Shown here piece after piece: positions 22,401-33,356 of a stretch of 64,000 nucleotides of DNA. The DNA is from Anolis sagrei (lineage: Eukaryota > Chordata > Lepidosauria > Squamata > Anolidae). Below the pieces are notes generated by a model, which worked only from the letters and a program-made list of their open reading frames with translations, was not told the origin of the DNA and ran no database searches. The translations under genes were made by a program, and so were the position numbers. The stretch spans positions 93,236,500 through 93,300,499 of the forward strand of contig NC_090034.1 of assembly GCF_037176765.1 (NCBI RefSeq), written 5' to 3'. Numbering within the stretch: position 1 is the first letter of the stretch; the number at the start of each line of letters is the position of its first letter.

Positions 22401-23732
22401 TACATTGCACAAAAACACCCAATCCCTCCTATAGGAGAACTTATGTAGGCATGAGATACCAATAAGATTGTATCCTTTATATCTATCTTTTTTTTCAACC
22501 TAAATGGATATATTACTATCATATTCTCATCCTTTCCTCTATCTTTCCAGGCATGTACCGTGATGACCTTTTGCAGCAGATACTGGAACCCTGGTACCAT
22601 CAGACCTTTCTTGCCACTTTTGTAGATGACAGGCATCTCACCAATTGCATCCTGAGCCTTGGTTATGGCACTAAGTAAGAGGGCGATAATCCCGTTTTAC
22701 TCCCATATACAATCCAAAGCCTTTTACATTGTATGTCATCTGTAATGCAAACATTTAAACATCATAAAACAACACTCCACTTTAAAATATTGATTTATAA
22801 CAGTGAAAAATAAATCAACACTTACATATTAAGAATGAGAAAATGCACATTTTTTGAAAAGGTCTATATATCTCCAGAGAACTAGAACAGATGATGACAT
22901 TTCCTTTCTTTGTCTTAGACTTTCTGCCTAGACCTTAGTTTTATCCACCCCTCTTCCTTTCGTTTGCCTTCCCAGGTATGCTTCACGTTCCATCTGTCGC
23001 ATCAATATACCTTCCCACTTCCTGCGTTGGCTTCCTCAGTGGACCCGATGCTCCCATTCCTACATCCGGGAGTGGATCATAAGAGTTGTGTGGTGGCCCC
23101 GCTATTCTTTTTGGATCGCCTATGAAATCATTGTTTCGGTGCATTTCCTAGTCCTGGTAGCTGGTCCAGCTTTGTACCTTGTCTACAATTGCAGCATGTT
23201 AGTGTGGCTGTGGCTACTCATCTGCATCCAGCTGAGTGGCCTGATGAAAGCCATCTCAGCAACCATCCTACGCCAGAAGTTCACCATGCTCCTGGCTTCC
23301 CTCTCATCTGCCCTCTACATTGCTGTGCTGCTGCCCACCCAGCTCTTTGCTTTGATCACCTTGCCCTGGACACGAAGCTGGGACACCTCCGGATGGCGCT
23401 ACCTCCAAACCAATTATTCGCCCCTCTGGCCTCTATTGGTCTGGTGGTGTATCATTGGGGATTGTATGGCCTTCACTATTTATAAAGAGGCAGCAGGAAA
23501 TTGGCAAGATCTCCATTTCCTGATCTTTGGATTCTCTGCTTGCAGTGCTCACTGGCTCATCCTGTTTGTTTTCTACTTAGTCAAGCGTATTCTCCGCTCC
23601 CGCAGAAGAGTTTACAAATTGAATGGCATCACAAGAGGCTGGGACAATGCTGATTTGGGAATACCTGGGACCTTCAAACCAATTACAGTAATGGGAATTA
23701 AGTTGGAGAAACTTCAATATCAGTATGTTTAA
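19407..23732 (+). CDS. HAS1: Hyaluronan synthase 1-like gene, four coding exons, altered catalytic motifs
   Basis: Exons: A 19407-20087, B 20960-21185, C 22551-22674, D 22976-23732. Splice dinucleotides are canonical, phases fit, and 595 aa are encoded from exon A to TAA (human HAS1 is about 578). A short upstream start exon is probable and was not found; the in-frame ATG at 19449 is the fallback. HAS enzymes are membrane GT2 proteins that polymerise UDP-GlcNAc and UDP-GlcUA and export the chain. Matching features: AYQEDP, IDGN, GGKREVMYTAFKAL, ERACQS, SCISGPLG, DDRHLTN, and a C-terminal membrane cluster. RTRRCVC and NCVSCISGPLG point to HAS1 rather than HAS2/3. Changed signature residues: DSD to DSN (20966-20974), GGD to GGQ (21053-21055), GDD to VDD (22622-22630), QxxRW to QxxRC (23049-23051), QKWGG to QKQGG (20019-20021). 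Catalysis is therefore doubtful. Confidence 0.88.
20750..20941 (+). mobile_element. BovB (RTE) LINE 3' fragment next to exon B acceptor
   Basis: The 3' end of a BovB-type LINE (gccgaccaagggcaagatgg, later aggtcacgaagagtcgga, then gaatgaacaacaac), flanked by the 10-bp duplication acattaatgt (20740-20749 and 20942-20951). The exon B acceptor AG is at 20958-20959, so only 16 native bases remain between insert and exon. Before insertion, a good branch point (tactgac, 20729-20735) would have lain about 27 bases from the AG; it is now over 220 bases away. Confidence 0.85.
21493..21653. mobile_element. PLE 3' ends, inverted pair
   Basis: A minus-strand PLE end (21493-21588) is followed directly by a plus-strand end (about 21595-21653, to gacaataca), head to head. 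Located in the intron between HAS1-like exons B and C. Confidence 0.75.
21547..21581 (-). ncRNA. Hammerhead motif (PLE family)
   Basis: Minus strand: CTGAGGA, stem II gcttac/gcaggc-like, GAAA, then TGTC. Flanking CCT and AGG can form stem I. Confidence 0.5.
21754..21985. mobile_element. PLE 3' ends, head-to-head pair
   Basis: The minus-strand end 21754-21877 and plus-strand end 21880-21985 are joined at a short palindrome (ctcagaggttgtg with cacaacctctgag). Both carry hammerhead cores; the plus copy is the better one. Intronic in the HAS1-like gene. Confidence 0.75.
21893..21927 (+). ncRNA. Hammerhead ribozyme motif (PLE family)
   Basis: CTGAGGA (21893-21899), stem II gcttgc/gcaggc, GAAA (21920-21923), CG, TC (21926-21927). 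Flanking cct and agg pair as a short stem I. Confidence 0.6.
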
Positions 23733-24020
23733 GGGGTTAGGGTAGATGGAACCCCTATGTGTGAGCTTGAATTACATTTTATAATTATACTAATGCCCTG
23801 TATAGTTGTATATTTTTATATTTTATTACTCTAATACTACTGTTATTACTATTGTATTTTAAAGCGATGTATAATAAATATATTAAAGATTTTGCCATGC
23901 GGTTATTTGGAAACCTTATAAATATTGAGGGGAGGGGGTTCTTCACTCTCGCCCTGAATTCTGACAAGTTTAATTTAAGGAAATCTTCAATATTTGCATC
24001 TCATCACACTATGTCAGTTC

Positions 24021-24026
24021 AATAAA
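24021..24026 (+). terminator. Candidate poly(A) signal of the HAS1-like gene
   Basis: AATAAA 289 bases after the HAS1-like stop codon, the first canonical hexamer seen downstream. Position-based inference. Confidence 0.45.
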
Positions 24027-24213
24027 ATATGCAAAATGGAGAACCTTTTTGGGCCATCTTGGCTCAAGGCAAACATAGCAGATAACATTTGCTGACATCG
24101 TGACCCTTGACATACCAAATACACATAAGCACATACTCGCGTTCATAGACATTTTACAGGTAAAGAGTCCTTCATGCCAACACCACAACCAGCAGAAATG
24201 CTTTTAAGGAGAT

Positions 24214-24214
24214 G

Positions 24215-24258
<44 letters not shown>
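24214..24258. repeat. (AAT)n microsatellite
   Basis: About 15 AAT/ATA units; abuts an R4 LINE 3' end. Confidence 0.9.
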
Positions 24259-24259
<1 letters not shown>

Positions 24260-24475
24260 CCTAAAGATCTTGGCCTGCACTTAAACACAATCGGCACTGA
24301 CAAAATAACCGTCTGCCAGCCGCAGAAGGCCACCTTACTGGGATCTGCATGCATTATTCGCCGATACATCACACAGTCCTAGACACTTGGGAAGTGTCCG
24401 ACATGTGACATTTGTTTGCTGTGGACTCATCTTGTGATCTTGTTGGCTGTGGACTCGTCTTGTTGTATTTCAAAT
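24259..24475 (+). mobile_element. R4-type LINE 3' end
   Basis: cctaaagatcttggcctgca and the following 200 bases match, in opposite orientation, the 3' end of the R4-like copy at 42530-43300. Followed by an AAT/AAC-rich tail to about 24524. Confidence 0.65.
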
Positions 24476-24519
24476 AATAATAATAATAATAACAATAATA
24501 ATAACAATAACAACAACAA

Positions 24520-25610
24520 CAATTTATTTCTACCCCACCCTATCTCTCAAAAGGGACTCAGGGTGGTTTACGACAAAAATTGGCAAACATTTAATGCCAG
24601 TGAAAAACAAAACAAAACACATCAAATCATGGACAATCAAATAAACAACTTATAAAACAACTCAGAAATAACAAATGAAAAATTTAAATATGCAAATAGA
24701 ACAATTGGGACACATTTCTCTAATGACTCTAATAATAATAAGCAATTAAAATTTTTGAAATGTATAATACAATTTGCGGCAAGCCGCCCGGGCTGAAGCA
24801 TGTCTCCATTAACTGAGTCAGAGTTAAGTGCTAATCTTCTTCCTCCCTGTACACTTGAGTACATAGGTAGGTTTTTAACAGTTTCTTGAAGGAGAGGAGT
24901 AAGGGGGCAGTTTTCAATTATTTTGGGAGGGTGTTCCAGAGGTAGAGAGTGATCACAGAAAGGACCCCCTCTCTTGTTTCCACCAGCCGTGCTTGAGATG
25001 GAGGTGGGACCAAGAGCAGGGCCTCCTCCACGTACTGTAGTGCTCATGTTGGTTTATACACACCAACATGAGAGAGGCATTGTTTCAAATAGTCTGGGCC
25101 TGAACCATTTAGGACATTTAGGTAATAACTAGCACTTAGTATTTAGCCCTGAAGCAAATCAGCAGCCAGTGGAGCTGCCGCAACATGGGAATCATCCTCT
25201 CATGATACGGTGTTCCAGTTAGTAACATGGCTGCCAATCTCTGAACTAATTGAAGCTTCTGAACTATCTTCAAAGGCCGCCCCACGTTGAGAGCATTGCA
25301 GTAGTCCAAATGAGAAGTACCCAAGGCGTGGACTACTGTCTCAAGGTATGGGTGCAGCTGGAGCACAAATTTTAGTTGTGCAAAGGCATTTCTGGCCACA
25401 GCTGACACCTGAGGTTCTAGGGTCAGCGATGAATCCAGAATCACCCCCAGACCGTGGACCTGTGCCTTCAGGGGGAGTGTGACCCCAACCAGCTCAGGTT
25501 GTAATCCTCAATCCACCTTCCGACTTATCAGGAGTGCCACTGTTTTTTCTGGATGTACTTTCAACTTATTAGCCCTCATCCAGTCCGTCACAAAATAGTA
25601 AGCAGATAAT
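24520..25610 (-). mobile_element. L2-like LINE 3' half, inverted
   Basis: The minus strand shows decayed coding pieces: WMRANKLKVHPEKTVALLIS (25508-25711), then LDSSLTLEPQVSAVARNAFAQL and LDYCNALNVG, HWLLICFRA (25136-25444), followed by 3' UTR to an A-rich end at 24520. Dead, with gaps and shifts between pieces. Confidence 0.8.
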
Positions 25611-28600
25611 TTGTTTTTAATTTTAATACTTGCAGGTATGTTATTATAAAACAAAACCAATACAACACAGAATGCATTTATAGATCCTGTGGAGGAGACT
25701 GGCTCTACCATCAGTCAAAGAGAGGTGGCTGCCTTGTGAAACTGATATTGAAGTGTCATGAAGTTGGTACTTAAAATGGCCAAGTAGTCTCTTTATCAAA
25801 GAGAAAAGAAGGAGACAATTTATCTCTCAAAATAATTTGGCTCTGATGCTCTGCTTTTTGGCCACACCTTGATCTTGGTCCTGTTTGAGGTATCGTTGCT
25901 AAAAAGAATTTGTCCATCTTTCCACAGTGTCTTAACCTTACTAGTGGGACACAGAACATTCAATACTCCAGTTTCAAAGTGAAACACTTTTTTTGGATAT
26001 CTGAAGGCTTCAATGCATTTTTTTTTAAAAAAATAGTTTGCAATTAACAAGTTTCATTAGCAAACATTGATATGTAAGAAGCTGACCCATCAGCTCTCTT
26101 GTGTTTGTTTGCTTTCTGTTCTGTCAACAATAAAGAAATCTTTGTAACCCAAAGGCTTGCACTGATAGAAGTTAAATCAGTGAAACATATTTATCTTACA
26201 ACTTGCCTGATACCTTGGGACCCTTACAGTGCCAACACCACCCATATCAAATTAGGAAATGAATAATGCAAAATGCAGAATTTCATTAATTTGATCATTC
26301 CTCTTCTCCCAATGCCATATGTCGCCTTCCTTCCTTTGCCAAAAGATGTCCATCCCTTAGATCTCATTTCTAGTCAACTCCATACTTCCTCATTATCAAG
26401 TCTAGGCTTCAAGCTTGGTCTTGGCAACTCCAAAGAAAAAGAGATAACATCTTTTATGAAAAGAGAAACTCCAGGAGTTAGAGCACAAACTGAAAAACCA
26501 GCCACATCTTCTGTAACCACATGCAGGCGGCCTGGAAAAGCAGCACTAAACTTCACTACTGGTGGTGCAAACCAGAGAACTTTCTTCACTAAAATGCATC
26601 ACTTGGAGAAATTGTTAATGCAGGATCCGAGAATTGTACTAGAGAGTCTGTCTGAAATCCAATTAACATTTTAACCCAATGGAGGTTAACGGCTGCATTT
26701 GATTTACAAACACAGCTAATGCAATCTTGCTCTAAGTGCCTCCAATACAGATGGCTGCAGGTATTTGCTGGGGATCCTCTACCTTTCCATTTAACTACTT
26801 CTAATCTTGTGAGATGGGTTGAAAGTGTCTGGATTTGTTTCCTTAGTTAGCCACTTGTTGAGACTATGTCCTCCAAGTGGATAACAACATAAAAGAAAAT
26901 CTTGTTAAGGGTTTAAATAAATGCAGAGATCATAACATTATGGTTCTGTGGCTACATTGCAGAAACACAAGAAATCCTTGCTAGTGGATAGCAAAGATAC
27001 ACATCTGGACAATGTGTTTCATTGGACATTGGCTACTTCTAATTCTGGCATTTCCTATTTGGGGTCCTGATACACATCAGAGAGTTCATCAGGACATGTA
27101 GTTCAGCCCATGATTGCGGCTGATACCAATGTCAATGTGGACATGGATCATGGAAACTCTAGGCCTGAGAGTCAACATGAAATTTTAAGTCCTGAAAATG
27201 ATCAGTCTGTGTCACAAGCAGAGGTCACATTCCAGAGAGTTGCTGAGATGATGCAGAAGAGCCAGTCTCTAGGGAAGAGTTCAGAGACTGAAATCCTAGG
27301 TGCAGAGAATCATGAGCTGGTTGATAGGAGACTTAGTTTTCGTAAATTTCGGGCTGCTCAGAAGAATTTCCAAAGGTCACAGCACCTGTTACAGAAGAAA
27401 CCCATATCAGAAACTCATGTGAGAAGGCATCACTTCATGTCTATACTAGAGAGCCCATGAACATTTTCCATCCAGTCTGGTCAACATTGATAATTGAGAC
27501 AAAAGCTCTTGCCAAGTCCTAGTAAGACTTTCTGAGGGAATTCTAGTTCCATGTCTTTATTCCTTCCAAATTTGAAGGATTGTTTCTGGATTTTTTAAAT
27601 TGGATCCTATATTGCCTTGCCTTCCTGATTTTCTTGTATTCCTGTACTGGATGTCCTGTTGCCTTGGGATTTTGGATTACTCTTGTCCCTTTAACCTTGT
27701 GGACTATTTTATATGTATAAACTTTAAAGCTTGTACTGTTTTTGCTGAATTGCTTTTTTATATAATATTCAATAAACTGCTTTATTGATTTAACTTGGAC
27801 TGGAGTGTGGTAGTTAAATACAGAGGTGTTTCCTGGCCTGGAGTGCAGCAGGACAGCAGATACATTTAGGCACTGGCTACTCTCACAATGCACATCAGTC
27901 TCTCCAATGGCTATCATAGCACAACTGACAGTTGTAAATTGCATCACAAGTTATACTCTGATCTCCAAAAGTACCTGTCTTGTAGGAAGATAACCAAGCT
28001 GTACATATTAAAGGTCTGCAGGTGCAATGGATTTCAGTAAATGACAAATCTCAGTATTTCTGGCTTCCATTGGAAAAGAGAGTAAGCAAGCAACATTCTT
28101 CCTCCCTTCTTTCCTATAGATTCACAGCTAGATTTAAACTACTTGCTGCAGCTAAGGAGTTGGACTCCAAGCCTTAGAAAAATGAAAGTACATATACTTG
28201 CTAGTGTTTCCAGATTGTAACCGGAGATGGCTTCTGAACCTTTCATGGCTGTGTGACAGAATTTTAGCAAATGTTGTTTTGTTACTTTGCTGTCTGGTGA
28301 GCAAACCTGCTGAAATTCCCTTTTCAACAAGACCACAAGCTATCTTCAGTTTTACTCTGACAGCCCTATTACTGGCCATTTTTTTTAAAAAAAAACATAT
28401 TAAAGCAGTTATTCTACCACACAGGTACTTGTGGGGTGTATGACTTCACTTCACAGTTGAGGGGAAATGTTATGTGGTTCAAGTACCAGCTCTTGCTGTG
28501 CCTCATGCTGCTGCATTCAGATGTTTATTTTCTGAAATGAGCATATTAGTATTATTTATTGCCTCTCAGCATTCCTGAGAGGATGCAAACAGACAAAAAC

Positions 28601-28981
28601 ATTCTTTAAAAAAGATTATAACCACTTTTCTTTCCCTTTTTTGTTGAAAAAAAAAACAGCTTTAAAAACCCGAGCAGCAAAAACAATCCCAAGAACCAAC
28701 ACGAAGGCTATGATCTTGCATTTGAAGTTACAATTTGTGAATTTACAAGATTGAGCCGCTGACAGCACACACAATATTTCTAGTGTAATTGACTGTCATT
28801 TTTTCTTGGCATCCTACATGGGAGTCCAGTTATAAAATAGTTCCCATTGTGCTACAAATCCGGTAGCAGTTTGGCAGTCTTTGCACCACAGGACCATAGC
28901 ACTCCGATGCCCATTTTATTCTATGGGCCCCATGGTACGATGTCCATGGTGCTGATTCCATTTGAACAACAGTTCTACACA
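25611..28981. other. Large unassigned interval
   Basis: No host gene recognised. Two modest frames are present: 26273-26674 (133 aa) and 27110-27460 (116 aa, low complexity, Q/S/E-rich). Neither shows a domain or splice context I recognise. The segment 27500-27850 with a cluster of AATAAA-like signals (27770) may be a decayed repeat. AT-rich runs occur at 28380 and 28600. Confidence 0.4.
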
Positions 28982-29080
28982 GAATTAGAGAATCATAGAG
29001 TTGGAAGTGACTTCTTGGGCCATCCAGTCCAATCCATTGCCAAGAATCAGGAAAACTGCATTCAAAACACATTTCTGCTC
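28982..29080 (-). mobile_element. CR1 LINE 3' terminal fragment
   Basis: agaatcatagagttggaag, gggccatccagtcc and a following caggaaaactgcattc stretch are the inverted CR1 3' end. Confidence 0.75.
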
Positions 29081-29339
29081 CCTTCCTGAGAATATGAAAG
29101 TTGTGTACCATCACAATCCCCGTTTCCATGGCCCTACTTCAGTTCATGATGACATAAAAACAAAATAGCATGCCAACCTAAAAGTGTTTTAAGGAGCAAA
29201 TATAATGCACAACAGTACAATTTTGACCACCTGGTAGAAGATCATTAGAAATGGAACTTTCTAACTTCACTTGAGAAGATATTTCCTAGCAAAAGGACAA
29301 CTACAGTGAACAATTAGCTATACGTGAGCCAGCAATCTA

Positions 29340-29574
29340 GGAATTCAAGATCGTCTGGGAAGGCCCTGATCTCAATCCTGCCTTCCTCACAAGTGTGTCT
29401 GATGGGACCTTCTCAAGGGTGGCCCCTCGGCTGTGGAACTTCCTCCCTAGGGATATTAGATCGGCCCCCTCCATCCTGACCTTCAGAAAGAGAGTAAAAA
29501 CTTGGCTCTTTGAACAAGCTTTTGGAAATGCAGCAGAATAAATAATTATGAAATAGGAAGAATGAACACAGAAT

Positions 29575-29605
<31 letters not shown>

Positions 29606-30917
29606 TTTGTATACCGCAGTTTCTCAGCCCAACAGGCGACTCAACGCGGTTTACAACAAGGATAAGAATCAATCAACGATATACAATTTAAAACCATAAA
29701 AGCATAATATACAATATTGACACAACAATAGACAACACAATGCATCTCATAACTAGAGTCGTGATCCAATCCGTCGTCCAATTTCCATTCCTGTAATCAT
29801 CACATTCATTGCACTGTTTAACCGAATGCCCGTTCAAACATCCAAGTTTTTAATCTTCTTCGGAACACCATTAGCGAGGGGGCTGATCTTACCTCCATAG
29901 GAAGGGCGTTCCACAGCCGGGGGGCCACCACAGAAAAGGCCCTGTCTCTCGTCCCCGCCAGCCGCACCTGTGAAGCAGGCGGGATAGAGAGCAGGGCCTC
30001 CCCAGAAGATCTTAGGGTCCTGGCGGGCTGATAGGCAGAGATACGTTCGGATAGGTAACTTGGGCCAGAACCATTTAGGGCTTTATAGGCCAACGCCAGC
30101 ACTTTGAATTGAGCCCGGTAGCAAATTGGCAGCCAGTGGAGCTGGTGCAGCAGAGGAGTTGTATGCTCCCTGCGCTCCGCTCCTGTTAGTATCATGGCTG
30201 CCGAGTGTTGGACTAGCTGGAGCTTCCGAGCCGTCTTCAAAGGCAACCCTACATAGAGAGCGTTGCAGTAGTCTACACGGGATGTAACCAGAACGTGGAC
30301 TACCGTGGCCAAGTCAGACTTCCCAAGGTATGGGCGCAGTTGGCGCACAAGTTTTAACTGTGCAAATGCTCCCCTGGTCACTGCCGAAACCTGAGGTTCC
30401 AGGCTCAGCGATGAGTCCACGATCACACCCAAACTGCAAACCTGTGTCTTCAGGGGGAGTGCAACCCCATCCAACACAGGCTGTAACCCTATACCCTGTT
30501 CGGCCTTACGACTAACCAGGAGTACCTCTGTCTTGTCTGGATTCAGTTTCAATTTGTTCGCCCTCATCCAGACTGTCACAGCGGCCAAGCACCGGTTCAG
30601 GACCTCGACAGCCTCCTTAGTAGCAGGTGGAAAGGAGTGACAGAGTTGGACATCATCCGCGTACAGATGACATCGCACTCCGAAACTCCGGATGACTAGA
30701 CGATGCTGCTGGACAATAATTTTAACAAGACAACACTGGTGATTATATGTTTTTAATGGTTTTAATGGTTATATGGTTTTTATAATATTAAGTTGAATGT
30801 TTTTAATTGTACTTTATGAATGTATGGCATAAAATTTTGCTAATTTCTATAAGCCACCTTGAGTTGCCGTAAGGCTGAGAAAGGCAGGCTACAAATGCCG
30901 TAAACAAACAAACAATC
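29340..30917 (+). mobile_element. L2-like LINE 3' end, split by another LINE
   Basis: Coding remains (29340-29525) and the 3' UTR plus tail (30700-30917, ending taaacaaacaaac) flank an inverted LINE insertion at 29572-30700. The inner copy is therefore the younger. Confidence 0.75.
29572..30700 (-). mobile_element. L2/CR1-clade LINE, nested, with open RT C-terminal frame
   Basis: The frame 29818-30678 (-, 286 aa) starts at the reverse-transcriptase YADD box (residues 6-9) and continues through WMRANKLKLNPDKTEVLLVS, RVDYCNALYVGLP, HWLPICYRAQFKVL and DRAFSVVAPRLWNALP. The 3' UTR and an (AAAT)n tail follow to 29572. The frame is uninterrupted over its length, so this is a comparatively young 5'-truncated copy. 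Confidence 0.85.
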
Positions 30918-30934
30918 TGATGTGACTACATCAA

Positions 30935-31775
30935 ATGAAGTATTGTGTCTAGATCAAGGGAAATCATGTTGCCCCTTTATTCCGCTCTGGTTAGACCTCA
31001 TCAGGAATACCATATCCAATTCTAGGCACTACAATTTAAGAGAGATGTTGAAAAGATGGAACATGTCCAGGCAGGCATGTAGCTGGGGGGGGGGGGGGGG
31101 CTCGGGGGGCTTCAGCCCCCCACCCCCCAAAATTCTCATGGTGGTTTGTGAAAAGGCCTTACTGGTGCATTATTTAAACTGCTATATTTATTTATTCATA
31201 TCATGATCTGATCACCCTACTCAATATATCCCATATGCATGGGGGTATTGGGGTAACAATACAAAAGGTTTACTAGGGTAGACCCTCTTTCACTCGGACT
31301 CAGCCCCCCCCCCCCCCCCCGGCCGAATCGAAATCCTGGCTACGGGTCTGTATCCAGGGAAAGACGAGTAAAATAATCGAAGGTCCAGACCATAAATCCC
31401 TATAAGCAGCAACTTAAAGAGTTGGGTTTAGCCTGCAGAAGGCAAGATAGCTATGTTTAAATATTTGAAAAGCTGTCATAAGAAACAGAGCGCAGGCTTC
31501 GTTTCTGCTGCCCTGGAAACTAGGACTCAGCGCAATGGGTTCAAATGGCAGAAAAGGAGATAAAGGAGATTCCACCTGAATATTAAGAAGATCTTCCTGG
31601 CTGTAAGAACTGTTCAGCAGTGGAACTCTCTGCCTTAGAGTGTAGTGGAGGCTTTTAAACAAAGGTTGGATGGCCATCTCTCAGGGGTACTTTGTGTGTT
31701 TCCTCCATGACAGGGAGTTGGACTTGATGTCCTATGGGGTCTCTTCCAACTTGTATAGATTCTATGATTCTATAT
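30935..31775 (+). mobile_element. CR1 LINE 3' fragment with nested hAT
   Basis: Coding remains (gtgtctagatcaagggaaat, later tctgctgccctggaaactag) and a terminal attctatgattctata tandem at 31756-31775. A hAT element sits at 31072-31350. Confidence 0.85.
31072..31350 (-). mobile_element. hAT MITE with G- and C-run arms
   Basis: Ends CAGGCATGTAGC and GCTACGGGTCTG; flanking octamers tgtccagg and tatccagg match at 7 of 8. Runs of about 17 G and 18 C sit just inside the ends. The same family, inverted, is at 41221-41536. Confidence 0.85.
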
Positions 31776-31954
31776 AAAGAAAGCCTTTGAGTATTAATGG
31801 AACATAAGGATGTTGAGGATCTTAAATTTCAGACAGGGTCTCATGGGTAAAACCAATGTTTCAGCTATCTTGTCCCCAAGCAAAACATTGAGCTCAGATG
31901 CAAATACAATCCTAGTGATGTCATGAAGCAGAGCCTGATGATGTCATTACACAA

Positions 31955-32280
31955 TATGAATGAAGCAATCACTTTGCTGGGAAATTGTAATTCCAAACCC
32001 ACACACATTTAATAATGACAACCTGGCAAAATGGCACTACCTAAAAGAATCCCACACAATGTGTGACTGTGGAGCAGAACAGACAACTCTGCATCTGTAT
32101 GCTTGTCCACTATGCCCTGCCTCATGTACAGAGGAAAAATTGTTGGAGGCTACAGACAATGCCATTGCTGTTGCCCGTTTTTGGTCAAAAGATATTTAGC
32201 CTTGTGTGCTCCTTCTATTTTTATCAGTTTTATACTAATTTATGCAATGCTTTTGATATGAAATAAATAAATACATTTAA
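31955..32280 (+). mobile_element. LINE ORF C-terminal fragment
   Basis: The frame 31960-32199 contains CDCGAEQTTLHLYACPLC, a zinc-knuckle type found at the C-terminus of non-LTR retrotransposon proteins, then a short 3' tail with aaataaataaat. Clade unsure. Confidence 0.5.
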
Positions 32281-32412
32281 TAAATCTTACAAACTGCAAG
32301 TAGCTGGACAAGTTGAATCCCTATCTGACCAAAGGTTTGCATGGAGCCTTGAATTTTGCCTGGGAAGTTGCTCCCACAAAAACTGTCAAATTGAAAAGCC
32401 CACCTGCCTCTA

Positions 32413-32516
32413 ACTCAGGGCCCTTCCAGACAGCCAGAATATCAAGGCAGAAAACCCCACAATGTCCACTTTGAACTGGGTTATCTGAGTCCACACTGCC
32501 ATATATTCCAGTTATA
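32413..32516. mobile_element. MITE fragment (cagggcccttcc family)
   Basis: agggcccttccagacagcc, then gaactgggttatctgag and cacactgccatatat. A related inverted-repeat copy is at 51648-51790. Confidence 0.5.
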
Positions 32517-32520
32517 CAAA

Positions 32521-32850
32521 GGATGGCACAGTGAGTTAAACCACTGAGCTGGTAAACTTGTTGACCGAAAGGTCGCAGGTTTCAATCTGGGGAGCGATGT
32601 GAGCTTCTGCAGTCAGCACTAGCTTCTGCCAACTAAGCAGTTCGAAAACATCCAAATGTGAGTAGATCAATAGGTAGCACTCCAGTGGGAAGGTAACGGC
32701 ACTCCATGCAGTCATGCTGGCCACATGACCTTGGAGAAGTCTATGGACAACGCCAGCTCTTCGGCTTAGAAATGGAGATGAGCACCAACCCCTAGTGTCA
32801 GACACCACTGAACTTAAAGTCAGGGGAAAACCTTTACCTACCTTTTTACT
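32521..32850 (+). mobile_element. Sauria-type SINE, nearly full length
   Basis: tRNA-like A box (ggcacagtgagttaaacc) and B box (ggtcgcaggtttcaatc), middle region with ctccatgcagtcatg, and 3' end acttaaagtcaggggaaaac with a ctttacc tail. Confidence 0.85.
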
Positions 32851-33021
32851 ATTCTGGGTTATATGGTTGTGTAGAACAGCTCTTGCACAAACTGGAGACT
32901 TTGGCAGCCTCATCTGGAAGACTTATGCATATTTGGTAGTTGCAGAGGTCATAATTCACTCCCCACCTACTCTCCAACAACATGGAAGTGACTGTTTTGG
33001 GAGACTATGCTTCTAATAAGG

Positions 33022-33309
33022 TGTAAGACTGTAGGTTTTTGTAGCAAATAATCACTCACAAGTCAGTATGGAAATGAATATAATTTGCTTGTTTCTCCAC
33101 AGCAAAGAAAGACACTACTGCCTTTTACCCACCACCACTTCCTTTTATACCCTCTCCCAAGTTCCAACCCAAAGTCTCCAGCGCCCTCTGCTGGCTTCAC
33201 AATGTCAAAATGTCAGAGAAAGAAAACTGCGGCAGCCAGGATGATCCAGCCAGGATGTCATGCAGGAAATTTATGATGTCTCCACGATGTCAGAAATTGA
33301 CTCCTGACA
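33022..33309 (-). repeat. LTR (3' side in element orientation)
   Basis: 288 bp, ends TG...CA in either direction, matches 38441-38728 by eye without difference. Confidence 0.9.
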
Positions 33310-33356
33310 TGATTCCTCCCCTAGAAAGAAAAACATAAACACCGGCAGCATCGACC

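Noticed and set aside
26273-26674. 133-aa frame as a host gene
   Set aside because: No domain, no splice context, ordinary composition; could not be supported.
27110-27460. 116-aa frame as a host gene
   Set aside because: Low complexity and no recognised family; perhaps part of an old repeat.
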